Translations under genes and position numbers: made by a program | Shown here: positions 53,750 to 62,875 of the stretch, piece after piece | Position numbering within the stretch: the stretch's first letter is position 1 | Layout: each line of letters starts with the position of its first letter | Origin: RPQJ01 sp963696545 | GTDB lineage: Bacteria > Pseudomonadota > Gammaproteobacteria > Steroidobacterales > Steroidobacteraceae | Direction of reading: 5' to 3' | Assembly (NCBI GenBank): GCA_963696545.1 | Contig: CAVOKQ010000012.1 | Span: 310,001 to 374,000, forward strand | DNA length: 64,000 nt | The notes under the pieces: generated by a model | Seen by the model: only the letters and a program-made list of their open reading frames with translations | What the model was told of the DNA's origin: nothing | Database searches by the model: none

Positions 53750-54652
53750 ATGGCTGAAACCCGTCCATTGCAGTCGTCGCTGCCCGCGGCCCCGACCGTG
53801 GCCGACCTGATCCACTGCGGCGCGGAGGAGTTCGAACGCGCGGGCCTCGCGTTCGGGCACGGCACCGAGGACTCGGTCGATGACGCGGCCGCGCTGGTGT
53901 TCCACGTGCTCGAGCTCGACCACGCCCAGGCGGAGGCGGCGTACGATCGCAAGCCCGCGCCGCGCGACGTCGAGCGTGTGCTCGCGATGTTCGCGCAGCG
54001 CATCGAGAAGCGGGTTCCTGCCGCCTACCTGATGCGCCGCATGTGGTTCGCGGGACTCGAGTTCGAGGTGGACGAGCGCGTGATCGTGCCGCGATCCCCG
54101 TTCGCTGAACTGATCCACGCAGGGTTTCGTCCCTGGATCGCGCCCGAACACGTGCGCCGGATCCTCGATATCGGCACGGGCTCAGGCTGCATCGCGATCG
54201 CCTGCGCGGTTGCATTTCCCCTGGCGTTCGTCGATGCGGTGGACCTGTCGCCGCACGCACTGGAAGTCGCCGCGCGCAACGTTGCACGGCACCAGGTCGG
54301 TGACCGGTTGCGATTGCTGCAGGGCGACGTTTTCGAGCCGCTGGGCGCGCAGCGCTACGACCTGATCGTCTCGAACCCGCCCTACGTCAGCGATGCCGAG
54401 ATGCAGGCATTGCCCGACGAGTACCGGCATGAGCCGGACCTGGCGTTGCGCGCAGGTCGTGACGGCCTCGATGTGGTGCGGCGCATCCTGGCTGGAGCGA
54501 AGCAGCACCTCGAGCCGGGCGGAGTGATGTTCGTCGAGGTCGGCGACAGCGACGACCGCCTGCAGCGGGCGTTCCCGAAACTGCCATTCACGTGGCCCGA
54601 GTTCGAGCGCGGCGGCGGCGGCGTATTCATGTTGAGAGACGCGGAGCTCTAG
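53750..54652 (+). CDS. prmB: Ribosomal protein L3 N5-glutamine methyltransferase
   Basis: PrmB methylates a glutamine in ribosomal protein L3. The 300-residue product has the SAM-binding motif ILDIGTGSGCIAIA and the catalytic NPPY in DLIVSNPPYVSD. The N-terminal region and the position immediately before aroC (stop at 54652, aroC ATG at 54653) distinguish it from the release factor enzyme PrmC, which usually follows prfA. The length is as in E. coli (310). Confidence 0.94.
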   Translation: MAETRPLQSSLPAAPTVADLIHCGAEEFERAGLAFGHGTEDSVDDAAALVFHVLELDHAQAEAAYDRKPAPRDVERVLAMFAQRIEKRVPAAYLMRRMWFAGLEFEVDERVIVPRSPFAELIHAGFRPWIAPEHVRRILDIGTGSGCIAIACAVAFPLAFVDAVDLSPHALEVAARNVARHQVGDRLRLLQGDVFEPLGAQRYDLIVSNPPYVSDAEMQALPDEYRHEPDLALRAGRDGLDVVRRILAGAKQHLEPGGVMFVEVGDSDDRLQRAFPKLPFTWPEFERGGGGVFMLRDAEL

Positions 54653-55750
54653 ATGTCGGGCAACACCTTCGGCCACCTGTTCACGGTCACGACGTTCGGC
54701 GAGAGCCACGGTCCGGCGCTCGGCTGCGTCGTCGACGGCTGCCCGCCCGGGCTCGCGCTTGGCGAGGAGGACATCCAGCGTGACGTGGAGCGGCGCCGCT
54801 CCGGCACGTCCCGTTACACCAGCCAGCGGCGCGAACCCGACCGGGTGCAGATCCTGTCGGGCGTCTTCGAAGGGCGTACGACCGGCTCGCCGATCGGGCT
54901 GCTGGTCATGAACGAGGACCAGCGCTCGTACGACTATGAAAAGATCAAGGATCGCTTCCGGCCCGGCCATGCGGACTACACGTACCAGCACAAGTACGGC
55001 TTCCGCGACTACCGCGGCGGCGGACGGTCGTCCGCGCGCGAGACCGTGATGCGCGTGGCGGCGGGAGCGATCGCGCGCAAGTACCTGGCTGAGCGCCTCG
55101 GCGTGCGCATTTATGGTTACCTAGCGCAGATCGGCGAAGTGCGCGTCGATCCCGTGGACCTCGCGGAGATCGACCGCAATCCGTTCTTCTGCCCGGACCC
55201 CGCCCGGGTAGCCGAGCTCGAGGCGTTGATCGACCAGCTGCGCCGCGACGGCGATTCGATCGGCGCCCGGGTCACGGTGGTGGCGCAGGGCGTACCGCCG
55301 GGGCTCGGCGAGCCGGTGTTCGACCGTCTGGACGCCGACCTGGCGCACGCGATGATGGGCATCAACGCCGTGAAGGGCGTCGAGATCGGGGCCGGATTTG
55401 CGGCCGTGAGCCAGCGTGGCTCCGAGCACCGCGACGAGCTCACGCCGGGTGGTTTCCTGTCGAACCACGCGGGCGGGACGCTCGGCGGCATTTCGTCCGG
55501 CCAGGATGTCGTCGTCAGCATGGCGCTGAAGCCCACTTCCAGCATTGTCCTCCCCGGGCGCACGATCGATGTCGATGGTCGACCGGTCGAGGTGAGCACC
55601 ACCGGGCGCCACGATCCGTGCGTCGGGATCCGCGCCGTCCCGATCGCCGAGGCCATGCTCGCGCTCGTGCTGGTGGACCATTACCTGCGGCACCGGGCGC
55701 AGAATGCCGACGTCCAGGCCGCGACACCGGTGATTACCCGGCGGGGTTGA
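54653..55750 (+). CDS. aroC: Chorismate synthase
   Basis: AroC makes chorismate from EPSP with reduced FMN, the last shared step of aromatic amino acid synthesis. The 365-residue product carries GNTFGHLFTVTTFGESHGPALG, the HADYTYQHKYG and DYRGGGRSSARET signatures and the C-terminal GRHDPCVGIRAVPIAEAM. It abuts prmB without a gap. Confidence 0.97.
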   Translation: MSGNTFGHLFTVTTFGESHGPALGCVVDGCPPGLALGEEDIQRDVERRRSGTSRYTSQRREPDRVQILSGVFEGRTTGSPIGLLVMNEDQRSYDYEKIKDRFRPGHADYTYQHKYGFRDYRGGGRSSARETVMRVAAGAIARKYLAERLGVRIYGYLAQIGEVRVDPVDLAEIDRNPFFCPDPARVAELEALIDQLRRDGDSIGARVTVVAQGVPPGLGEPVFDRLDADLAHAMMGINAVKGVEIGAGFAAVSQRGSEHRDELTPGGFLSNHAGGTLGGISSGQDVVVSMALKPTSSIVLPGRTIDVDGRPVEVSTTGRHDPCVGIRAVPIAEAMLALVLVDHYLRHRAQNADVQAATPVITRRG

Positions 55751-55955
55751 CTCAGGACAAAAGCATGGAACTGTGCTGCGTTTCCGTTCTGCCGGGCGTC
55801 CAAAGGGTTACAAAGCGGCAGTCGCCCACGTCGGGGCTGTGGGCGTGCGTTTGGCGGTCAGCTATAGTTATGTTCAATTCGCAGCAATCGCGTGCGCTTG
55901 CCCCGGCCGACATCACGTCCGGCGTGGCAGGCGTGTGGAGCTGCCGGGAGCATCG

Positions 55956-58613
55956 ATGAAGTCAGCCGTTCGCCGTGTCCTGTTGTTGAGCGCCCTGATG
56001 TCGCCGAACGCGCTGCTTGCGCTCGGTCTCGGCGAGATCCACCTCAACTCGGCCCTGAACCAACCGTTCGACGCCGACATCGACCTCGTGTCGGCCGCCG
56101 ACGAGGACCTGTCCGCGCTGCGGGCTTCGCTCGCGGCGAATGACACCTTCGCCCGGTATGGCCTCGAAAAGCCGGCCTATTTGTCAGATTTCACCTTCCG
56201 TGTGGTCCGTGGGGCCAACGGCAAGGACGTGCTCAAGGTAACCTCGCCGCGCGCGGTGACCGAGCCGTTCGTGACTCTGCTCGTCGAGGCCAACTGGCCG
56301 CGTGGCCGGCTGCTCCGTGAGTACACCGTGCTGCTCGATCCGCCGGTCTACGCCCCTGCGGCGCAGGACGCGGTGGCTCCGGTGGCCGCACCGCGAGCGT
56401 CAACGCCAGCGCCGTCGCCAGCTCCGTCGGGTCCGGCCGAGCCATTTGCTGCTGCGCCGCCGCAGCCGCGCACCTCGCCGTCCGACGCTGGTCCGTCGGC
56501 ACCTGCCACTGCGGCTCCTGTGGCCGCCAGGTCGATCAATGCCGGGTCGACCTACCGCGTCCGTCCGAATGACACGCTGTGGAAGGTCGCAAGCGCCGCC
56601 CACCCGGGCACGCGCTCCGACGTGAACCGGGCGATGGTTGCGATCTACCAGACGAACCCGCAGGCGTTCGACGGCAACATCAACGTCCTGAAGTCGGGCA
56701 GCCTGCTGAAGATCCCGACCGCGTCCGACGTGTCTGCGATCTCGGCGTCCGCCGCGGCAGCCGAAGTCTCCCGCCAGTACCGCCTGTGGCGCGACGGCGT
56801 GCCGGCATCCGAAGGCCCGGACGAGGCCAGCGGTCGCCTGAGGCTGGTGACTCCTGAGCAGGGCACACCGGCAGCGTCTACCGCCACCACGGCAGCGCCG
56901 GCGCAGCCCGGCGCGGGCTCTGCCGAACTGCAATCGCGCGTCCAGCAGCTCGAATCCGAGCTGGCGGAGGCCAAGCGGCTGCTGGAGGTTCGCAACGCGG
57001 AGCTCGCGACGCTCCAGGGCCAGTCGGCCCAGCCGCCCGCCGAAGCTCCCGTCGCTGGCACGACACCGCCGCCACCCGGAGTGGCCCCCGCGCCGCAGGA
57101 GGGCGTACCGGCCGAGGGCGCACCTGCAGCCGAAGGCCCGGCCGCGCAGCCCGCCGAGGCGCCGCCGGCTGTGCAGCCTGCACCCGAGGTCAAGGCCAGG
57201 AAGCCGGCCCCGCAGGCGCCGTCCGAGCCGTCTTTGCTCGAGCGGCTTGCGAGCTACTGGTGGATCCTGCTCGGCCCGCTCGTGGCAGCGCTCGCCTATC
57301 TTTTCTTCAAGCGCAGACGTAGCGAACGGAGTTCGCCGGAGCAGGACCTGCAGGATGCGCTTGGCCGCACGATGACGGACCTGCGCGCCCGGGAGGCGGT
57401 GCCGCGCTCGCGCGATTCCGACATCCTGGTCGAGGAGCGCCGGCCGGCGGAGACGGTTTCGGCCGCGAAGCCATCGCCTTCCAGGGGCACGTCCGAAACG
57501 GCACGCAAGTCCGCTACGTTCGACGACACGCTGTCGGGCGACGGGCCGGTCAGCATCGAGGCGGGAGACCCGCTTGCCGAGGCCGACTTCCACATGGCCT
57601 ATGGCCTGTACGACCAGGCGGCGGATCTGGTCCAGCTTGCGATCAAGCGCGAGCCTCAACGCCGCGACCTGAAGCTGAAGCTGCTCGAGATCTTCTTCGT
57701 CTGGGGCAACCGGGACCGTTTCCTCGATCTCGCGCGCGAGATGAATGCTTCGCGCGGCGACGCTCATCCGGGCGAGTGGGAAAAGATCCTGATCATGGGC
57801 AAGCAGCTCGCGGCGGAGGATGCGTTGTTCGCGGGCGCGTCGTCAGCCGCGGCCGCGGACCTCGATCTCGAGTTGCATAGCAGTTCGGGCCCGCTCGACA
57901 TGGACCTGGGAGCCGACCTGGCCTCCCGTACCGAGACGGACCTCGACCTCACTGCGAACGCCCCGTTTGCCGCCGGCGAGGCGGGTCTCGACTTCGTGAT
58001 CGACGGGTCGGTGCGCGACGTCGATTCGACCGCGGCGGTCGCACCGACCGTGGAGATGGAGCGCCTCCGGGCGAGATCGTCTGCGGACGATCCGACCGAG
58101 GAGGTTCCGATCGAGCAGCTCGGCATCGATGTTTCGGAGGTCGAAGGACTCGATGGGTATGGCGATGCGGAGACGATCGAGCTCTCGCGCCCCTCCGCGG
58201 TCGTCGAGGACACCGTCGAGACCCCCCGTCCGGCTTCGAAGGGTGCCGGGGAGCAGGAGAACGAGGACCTGCTGAGTTCGACCGGAATCATGCGCGAGCA
58301 GACTGGCATCCTGCGTGCGCTCGATGAGGGCAGTGCGCTCGACATGGATCTCGCCGATGTCACCGGCGAGTTGCCGACCATCGAGCCGACCGTCGAGACG
58401 AGGCAACCCAACCGGGCTTCCCAGCCAGTGGACTTCTCGCTTGGCGAGGAGGCCGCGACGATGAGCGAAGTCGGCACGAAGCTCGACCTCGCGCGTGCCT
58501 ACGTCGACATGGGCGATCCGGAGGGTGCGCGCAGCATTCTCGACGAGGTGCTGAAGGAAGGCAGCGCGGCCCAGAAGCAGGAAGCCGAGCGGCTGATGGC
58601 CAGCCTGCCCTGA
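55956..58613 (+). CDS. fimV: FimV, type IV pilus/polarity peptidoglycan-binding protein
   Basis: FimV is a large inner-membrane protein that organises the cell pole and type IV pilus secretin assembly. The 885-residue product has a signal peptide (to about residue 27), a FimV N-terminal domain (LGLGEIHLNSALNQPFDADI), a LysM peptidoglycan-binding domain at about 195-255, a coiled coil (about 325-360), a Pro/Ala-rich linker, one membrane helix at about 434-452, an acidic cytoplasmic region with TPR-like helices (about 540-620) and the C-terminal FimV helix pair (LDLARAYVDMGDPEGARSIL). ATG 55956 follows GGGAG; the frame open to 55773 is non-coding. fimV before truA is the normal order. Confidence 0.95.
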   Translation: MKSAVRRVLLLSALMSPNALLALGLGEIHLNSALNQPFDADIDLVSAADEDLSALRASLAANDTFARYGLEKPAYLSDFTFRVVRGANGKDVLKVTSPRAVTEPFVTLLVEANWPRGRLLREYTVLLDPPVYAPAAQDAVAPVAAPRASTPAPSPAPSGPAEPFAAAPPQPRTSPSDAGPSAPATAAPVAARSINAGSTYRVRPNDTLWKVASAAHPGTRSDVNRAMVAIYQTNPQAFDGNINVLKSGSLLKIPTASDVSAISASAAAAEVSRQYRLWRDGVPASEGPDEASGRLRLVTPEQGTPAASTATTAAPAQPGAGSAELQSRVQQLESELAEAKRLLEVRNAELATLQGQSAQPPAEAPVAGTTPPPPGVAPAPQEGVPAEGAPAAEGPAAQPAEAPPAVQPAPEVKARKPAPQAPSEPSLLERLASYWWILLGPLVAALAYLFFKRRRSERSSPEQDLQDALGRTMTDLRAREAVPRSRDSDILVEERRPAETVSAAKPSPSRGTSETARKSATFDDTLSGDGPVSIEAGDPLAEADFHMAYGLYDQAADLVQLAIKREPQRRDLKLKLLEIFFVWGNRDRFLDLAREMNASRGDAHPGEWEKILIMGKQLAAEDALFAGASSAAAADLDLELHSSSGPLDMDLGADLASRTETDLDLTANAPFAAGEAGLDFVIDGSVRDVDSTAAVAPTVEMERLRARSSADDPTEEVPIEQLGIDVSEVEGLDGYGDAETIELSRPSAVVEDTVETPRPASKGAGEQENEDLLSSTGIMREQTGILRALDEGSALDMDLADVTGELPTIEPTVETRQPNRASQPVDFSLGEEAATMSEVGTKLDLARAYVDMGDPEGARSILDEVLKEGSAAQKQEAERLMASLP

Positions 58614-58620
58614 CGGGCGG

Positions 58621-59397
58621 ATGGCGCGGATCGCGCTCGGCATCGAGTACGACGGCTCGGCCTACAGCGGCTGGCAGTTGCAGTCGCATGCCCGCAGCGT
58701 CCAGGGCGAGCTCGAGCGCGCACTGACCCGGGTCGCCGATCATCCTGTCCAGCTCACGGCGGCCGGGCGCACCGATGCGGGCGTGCATGCGCTGATGCAG
58801 GTTGCGCATTTCGACACAGCAGCCGTGCGGCCGGAACTGGCCTGGGTCCTCGGTGGCTCCGCGGAGGCCTCGACGGACGTCAGCGTACTGTGGGCGTCCG
58901 CAGTGCCCGCGGAATTCCATGCCCGATTCAGCGCGTTGGCGCGCACTTACAGCTACCGGATACTCAATCGGCGCGTGCGTCCCGCGCTCGAGCGCGCGCG
59001 GGCCTGCTGGATTCGCCGGCCGCTCGACGCCGATGCGATGCACGAAGCGGCGCAGTGCCTGCTGGGCGAGCATGATTTCGATTCGTTCCGCGCGGCGCAG
59101 TGCCAGTCCTCGACGCCAGTGCGTCGCGTTACCGACATTGCCGTGCGCCGTGACGGCGACCACGTCGAAGTCGTGATCCGCGCGAACGCGTTCCTGCATC
59201 ACATGGTGCGCAACATCGCGGGCACGCTGATCGCCGTGGGCGTCGGCGACCGGCCGGTGGCCTGGGTCGGCGAGGTGCTCGCGGGACGTGATCGCACCCG
59301 GGCCGGCGTTACGGCTCCGCCGCAGGGGCTTTATTTCGCCGGCGTCGACTACGATCCATCGTATCGGCTGCCGTCGGCGCCCGCGGCCTTCCGGTAG
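58621..59397 (+). CDS. truA: tRNA pseudouridine(38-40) synthase
   Basis: TruA isomerises U38, U39 and U40 in tRNA anticodon arms. The 258-residue product has the catalytic Asp52 in GRTDAGVHA, the YDGSAYSGWQ start and the C-terminal FLHHMVRNIAGTLIAVG. It begins seven bases after fimV. In many relatives trpF sits between truA and accD; here they are adjacent (29 bases). Confidence 0.96.
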   Translation: MARIALGIEYDGSAYSGWQLQSHARSVQGELERALTRVADHPVQLTAAGRTDAGVHALMQVAHFDTAAVRPELAWVLGGSAEASTDVSVLWASAVPAEFHARFSALARTYSYRILNRRVRPALERARACWIRRPLDADAMHEAAQCLLGEHDFDSFRAAQCQSSTPVRRVTDIAVRRDGDHVEVVIRANAFLHHMVRNIAGTLIAVGVGDRPVAWVGEVLAGRDRTRAGVTAPPQGLYFAGVDYDPSYRLPSAPAAFR

Positions 59398-59426
59398 ACT
59401 GCGGCCCGGGCGTCGAGGAGAAGCAC

Positions 59427-60305
59427 GTGACCTGGTTCGAGAAGATCATGCCCTCCCGGATCAAGACGGAACGACGCAGCCGCTCCGTGCCGGAAGGGCT
59501 GTGGATCAAGTGTCCCGCTTGTGATGCCGTGCTGTATCGCGCCGAGCTCGAGCGCAACCTGCAGGTCTGCCCGAAGTGCAGCCACCACATGCGCATCCAC
59601 GCGCGGGAGCGGCTCGGTCGCTTCCTCGACGAAGGGTCGCAGCAGGAGATCGCGGTCGACGTCGAGCCCGAGGACCCGCTCAAGTTCCGCGACAGCAAGA
59701 AGTACCGTGACCGGCTGGTCCAGGCGCAGAAGCAGACGGGCGAGAAGGATGCGCTCGTGGTGATGGTCGGCGCGCTCAAGGGACTCGAGGTGGTCGCCTG
59801 CGCATTCGAGTTCCGGTTTCTCGGCGGCTCGATGGGGTCCGTGGTCGGAGAGCGCTTTGCACGCGCGGCGGAACACTGCCTCGAGCACCGCATGCCGCTG
59901 ATCTGTTTCTCCGCGAGCGGTGGCGCGCGCATGCAGGAAGGTCTGCTGTCGCTGCTGCAGATGAGCAAGACCAGTGCCGTGCTCGCGACGATGGCCGAGG
60001 CGCGCCTGCCGTTCGTCTCCGTGCTCACGGATCCGACGACCGGCGGTGTCTCGGCGAGCCTTGCGATGCTCGGTGATCTCAATGTCGCCGAGCCGCGCGC
60101 GCTGATCGGATTCGCGGGTCCGCGCGTCATCGAGCAGACGGTGCGCGAGACCCTGCCGGAGGGGTTCCAGCGCAGCGAGTTCCTGCTCGAGCACGGTGCA
60201 ATCGACCTGATCCTCGACCGTCGCGACCTGCGCGACCGGATTGCGGCGCTGCTGGCGATGATGATGAACCGGCCGCCGCTGGAGGCCCCGGCCGAGCCTG
60301 CCTGA
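59427..60305 (+). CDS. accD: Acetyl-CoA carboxylase carboxyltransferase beta subunit
   Basis: AccD with AccA transfers the carboxyl group from biotin to acetyl-CoA in fatty acid synthesis. The 292-residue product has the N-terminal zinc ribbon (Cys29, Cys32, Cys48, Cys51) and the crotonase-like carboxyltransferase domain with FLGGSMGSVVGER, ASGGARMQEG and DPTTGGVSAS. GTG 59427 follows GAGGAG. The folC ATG follows one base after the stop. Confidence 0.97.
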   Translation: MTWFEKIMPSRIKTERRSRSVPEGLWIKCPACDAVLYRAELERNLQVCPKCSHHMRIHARERLGRFLDEGSQQEIAVDVEPEDPLKFRDSKKYRDRLVQAQKQTGEKDALVVMVGALKGLEVVACAFEFRFLGGSMGSVVGERFARAAEHCLEHRMPLICFSASGGARMQEGLLSLLQMSKTSAVLATMAEARLPFVSVLTDPTTGGVSASLAMLGDLNVAEPRALIGFAGPRVIEQTVRETLPEGFQRSEFLLEHGAIDLILDRRDLRDRIAALLAMMMNRPPLEAPAEPA

Positions 60306-60306
60306 G

Positions 60307-61624
60307 ATGGCGGCGCGGATCCGGTTTCCCGACCTCGTCCACTGGCTGCAGTGGCAACAGTCGCTGCACCCCACGGCCATCGAGATGGGCCTGGAGCGCG
60401 CGGCCAGTGTGCTTGCGCGCACGGGCTGGAAGCCTCCGCGCGCGCCGGTCATCACGGTGGGCGGCACGAACGGCAAGGGCTCATGCGTCGCGCTCACGAC
60501 GGCGATGCTGACGGCGGGCGGGTACCGCGTCGGCAGTTTCACGTCGCCTCACCTCATCGACTACCGTGAACGGATCCGCGTCGACGACGAACTGCGTGTC
60601 GGAAGCGTCGCTGCTGGTCGCGTTCGAACGAATCGCCGACGCGCTCGGACCGGACTCGCTGACTTTCTTCGAGTTCAACACGCTTGCCGCACTGCTGGTG
60701 TTCGAAACCGCGTCGCCGGACGCAATCGTGCTCGAGGTCGGCATGGGTGGTCGCCTCGACACGGTCAACCTGGTCGATGCGGACGTCGCGATCGTCGTCT
60801 CGGTGGCGCTCGATCACATGGAGTGGCTAGGTCCCGATGTCGAGAGTATCGGCCGCGAGAAGGCCGGCATCTTCCGGCCCGGTCGTCCGGCTATCGTCGG
60901 CATGAGGTCGCCGCCGAGGTCGGTCCTGGAGACGGCCGATGCGGTCGGTGCCGACGCGCGCGTGCTCGGCCGCGACTTCGACGCCGTCGAGCACTCGGAC
61001 GGTTCCTGGGACTTCCACGATGCCGCGGGGCGGCTGCAGGCACTTCCTGCGCCCGCGCTCGCTGGAGTGGCGCAGGTGCCGAACGCGGCGGTGTCGCTCG
61101 CCGCATTGCGCGCGCTACATGCGCGCCTGCCGGTCGGTCGAGCGGCGATCGAGCGGGGACTGCAGGACGTCAGGCTGGCCGGTCGATTCCAGCGCATCGC
61201 CACGAACGCTGGCTTCGAGTGGGTGCTCGACGTCGCGCATAACCCGGAAGCCGCGCGCGTACTGGCCGCGAACCTGCTGCGGTATCGGGTGCCGGGGCGG
61301 ACGATCGCAGTGTGTGGAATGCTCGCGGACAAGGACGTCGAGAGTGTCGTCGAGATCCTGCGCGATCCGATCGACGCCTGGATCGCGGCCACCACCGCAG
61401 GCCCGCGGTCGCTCGATGCAGATGTGCTGGCGGGCCGCGCCCGTGCGCGCGGCGTGTCGATGCAGCCTGGCGGAACCGTGCCCGAGGCGATCCGGCTGGC
61501 GCAATCACTGGCCCGCCCCGGGGACCGCGTGGTCGTCTTCGGGTCGTTCCACACGGTCGGTCCCGCGCTCGCTGCAATCCGCGGCGCACGCTCGCACGGC
61601 GGACGAGCGGCCGTCTGCGTATAA
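60307..61624 (+). pseudogene. folC: folC (dihydrofolate/folylpolyglutamate synthase), frame broken by net +1
   Basis: FolC adds glutamate to dihydropteroate and to folates. The N-terminal part, from ATG 60307, has the P-loop GGTNGKGS and FTSPHLIDYRERIRVDD. Family homology then moves to the next frame: SEASLLVAFERIADALG, EVGMGGRLDTVN, DHMEWLG, and on to the stop at 61624 (DVAHNPEA, GSFHTVGPA). The switch lies at about 60592-60598, where one extra base breaks an otherwise full-length gene of about 438 residues. No slippery sequence is evident. As folC is normally essential and both halves look conserved, a sequencing error is as likely as a real mutation. Confidence 0.85.
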
Positions 61625-61633
61625 TTTTCTGCC

Positions 61634-62305
61634 ATGGACGACGCGCTCAAGGCGAGATTGATCGGAGCGGCAGTGCTGGTCGCGCTGGCCGTGCTGCTGA
61701 TTCCCGAACTGCTCTCGGGCCGCAAGCAGGAGTCGCCCGCTGCCACCCCACAGGTGGCGACGGCGCGCGGCACGCGAACTTTCACGATCGAACTCGCGGG
61801 CGGGTCGCAGGGCTCGACCGTCACCGAAGCGCCTTCGGCGGTCCCTGCCGCGTCCTTGCCGGTGCCCCCTGCGGCAGAGGCGGGTACGCAGCCGGCACCG
61901 GTGCAGGAGTCGGCGCCCGCGGCGGCGGCCCCGGCCGCGCCAGCCCCAGAGGCAGCGCAGCCCGCGCGCGTCGCGCAGGTCGCGGATCGGGAGCCTGCCC
62001 CATCCGCAGAACCGGAAGTCAAGACCCCGGCGCCTGAGCCGGCACCCTCGCCGGTGCCGTCGATTCCCGCACGCGGCGGCTGGGCGGTGCAGGTGGGTGC
62101 GTTCGGGTCGGCGGCCTCTGCCACCAAGCTCGTCAACCAGTTGCGTGAGGCGGGATACCAGGCCTACGTCTCGCCGATTGCCCGCGGCGGTAAGACGCTG
62201 CACCGCGTGAGGGTCGGACCGGAGACCCAGCGGTCCGAGGCAGAATCGCTGGTGGCGGGGCTCAAGGTTCGCGGGCTGCCGGCAACGGTGGTCGCAAACG
62301 ACTGA
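61634..62305 (+). CDS. dedD: SPOR-domain cell division protein DedD
   Basis: The 223-residue protein has an N-terminal membrane helix (about 9-27, LIGAAVLVALAVLLIPELLS), a long Pro/Ala-rich periplasmic linker and a C-terminal SPOR domain (about 147-221, GWAVQVGAFGSAASA, HRVRVGPE) that binds denuded glycan strands at the septum. Its position between folC and cvpA is that of E. coli dedD. Confidence 0.93.
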   Translation: MDDALKARLIGAAVLVALAVLLIPELLSGRKQESPAATPQVATARGTRTFTIELAGGSQGSTVTEAPSAVPAASLPVPPAAEAGTQPAPVQESAPAAAAPAAPAPEAAQPARVAQVADREPAPSAEPEVKTPAPEPAPSPVPSIPARGGWAVQVGAFGSAASATKLVNQLREAGYQAYVSPIARGGKTLHRVRVGPETQRSEAESLVAGLKVRGLPATVVAND

Positions 62306-62362
62306 TCCTGCTCTGGTAAACTCCAGCGCCTCGCAGCGCACTGGAGCCTGGAAGACCGCCGC

Positions 62363-62866
62363 ATGACGACAGTGGACTATCTCCTCGCAGGCGCCGTGCT
62401 GTTGTCCATGCTGTTTGGTGCGGTCCGCGGATTCCTCCGCGAATCCGTGGCCCTGCTGGGCTGGCTCGTCGGCCTGTGGCTCGCCTGGCGGTATTCGGGC
62501 ATGGTCGAGCCATACGTCGGCGGATTGCTCTCCGGCACGCTGCTGCAGGTCTGGATCGCGCGGATCATCGTGCTGCTCGCCGTGGTGATGGTGGGCTGGC
62601 TGCTTGGCAGCCTGCTGAGCTACCTGGTGCAGCGTTCGGGCCTGACACTCGGTGTGGACCGGATGCTCGGGGCCGTGTTCGGGCTCGTCCGCGGCGCCGT
62701 GATCGTCGGTTTCGCCGTCATGCTCGGCCAGGCGGCCGAGATGCAGCGGGAGTACTGGTGGCGGGATTCCCGCCTGCTGCCCGCGGGCGAGGAAATGGCC
62801 GGCGTGCTGCGCGGCTATGTCGAGACCGGGCGCCAGCTCGTCGAAGAAGCCCTTCCGGAAAAGTGA
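62363..62866 (+). CDS. cvpA: CvpA family inner-membrane protein
   Basis: The 167-residue protein has four predicted membrane helices (starting VDYLLAGAVLLSMLFGAVRG, then about 28-48, 62-84 and 100-120) and the family motifs GFLRESVALLGWL and LDR-like GVDRMLGAVFGLVRG. CvpA is needed for colicin V export and envelope integrity in E. coli; the exact role is unclear. It precedes purF by nine bases, the standard pairing. Confidence 0.94.
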   Translation: MTTVDYLLAGAVLLSMLFGAVRGFLRESVALLGWLVGLWLAWRYSGMVEPYVGGLLSGTLLQVWIARIIVLLAVVMVGWLLGSLLSYLVQRSGLTLGVDRMLGAVFGLVRGAVIVGFAVMLGQAAEMQREYWWRDSRLLPAGEEMAGVLRGYVETGRQLVEEALPEK

Positions 62867-62875
62867 GGCAGGACC

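Noticed and set aside
60585..60605. Programmed frameshift in folC
   Set aside because: No slippery heptamer, stop codon in a shift-prone context or downstream pseudoknot is evident, and folC is not known to be recoded.
61620..61625. Perfect TATAAT just before dedD
   Set aside because: It overlaps the folC stop, lies only 8 bases before the dedD start and has no -35 partner at the right distance.
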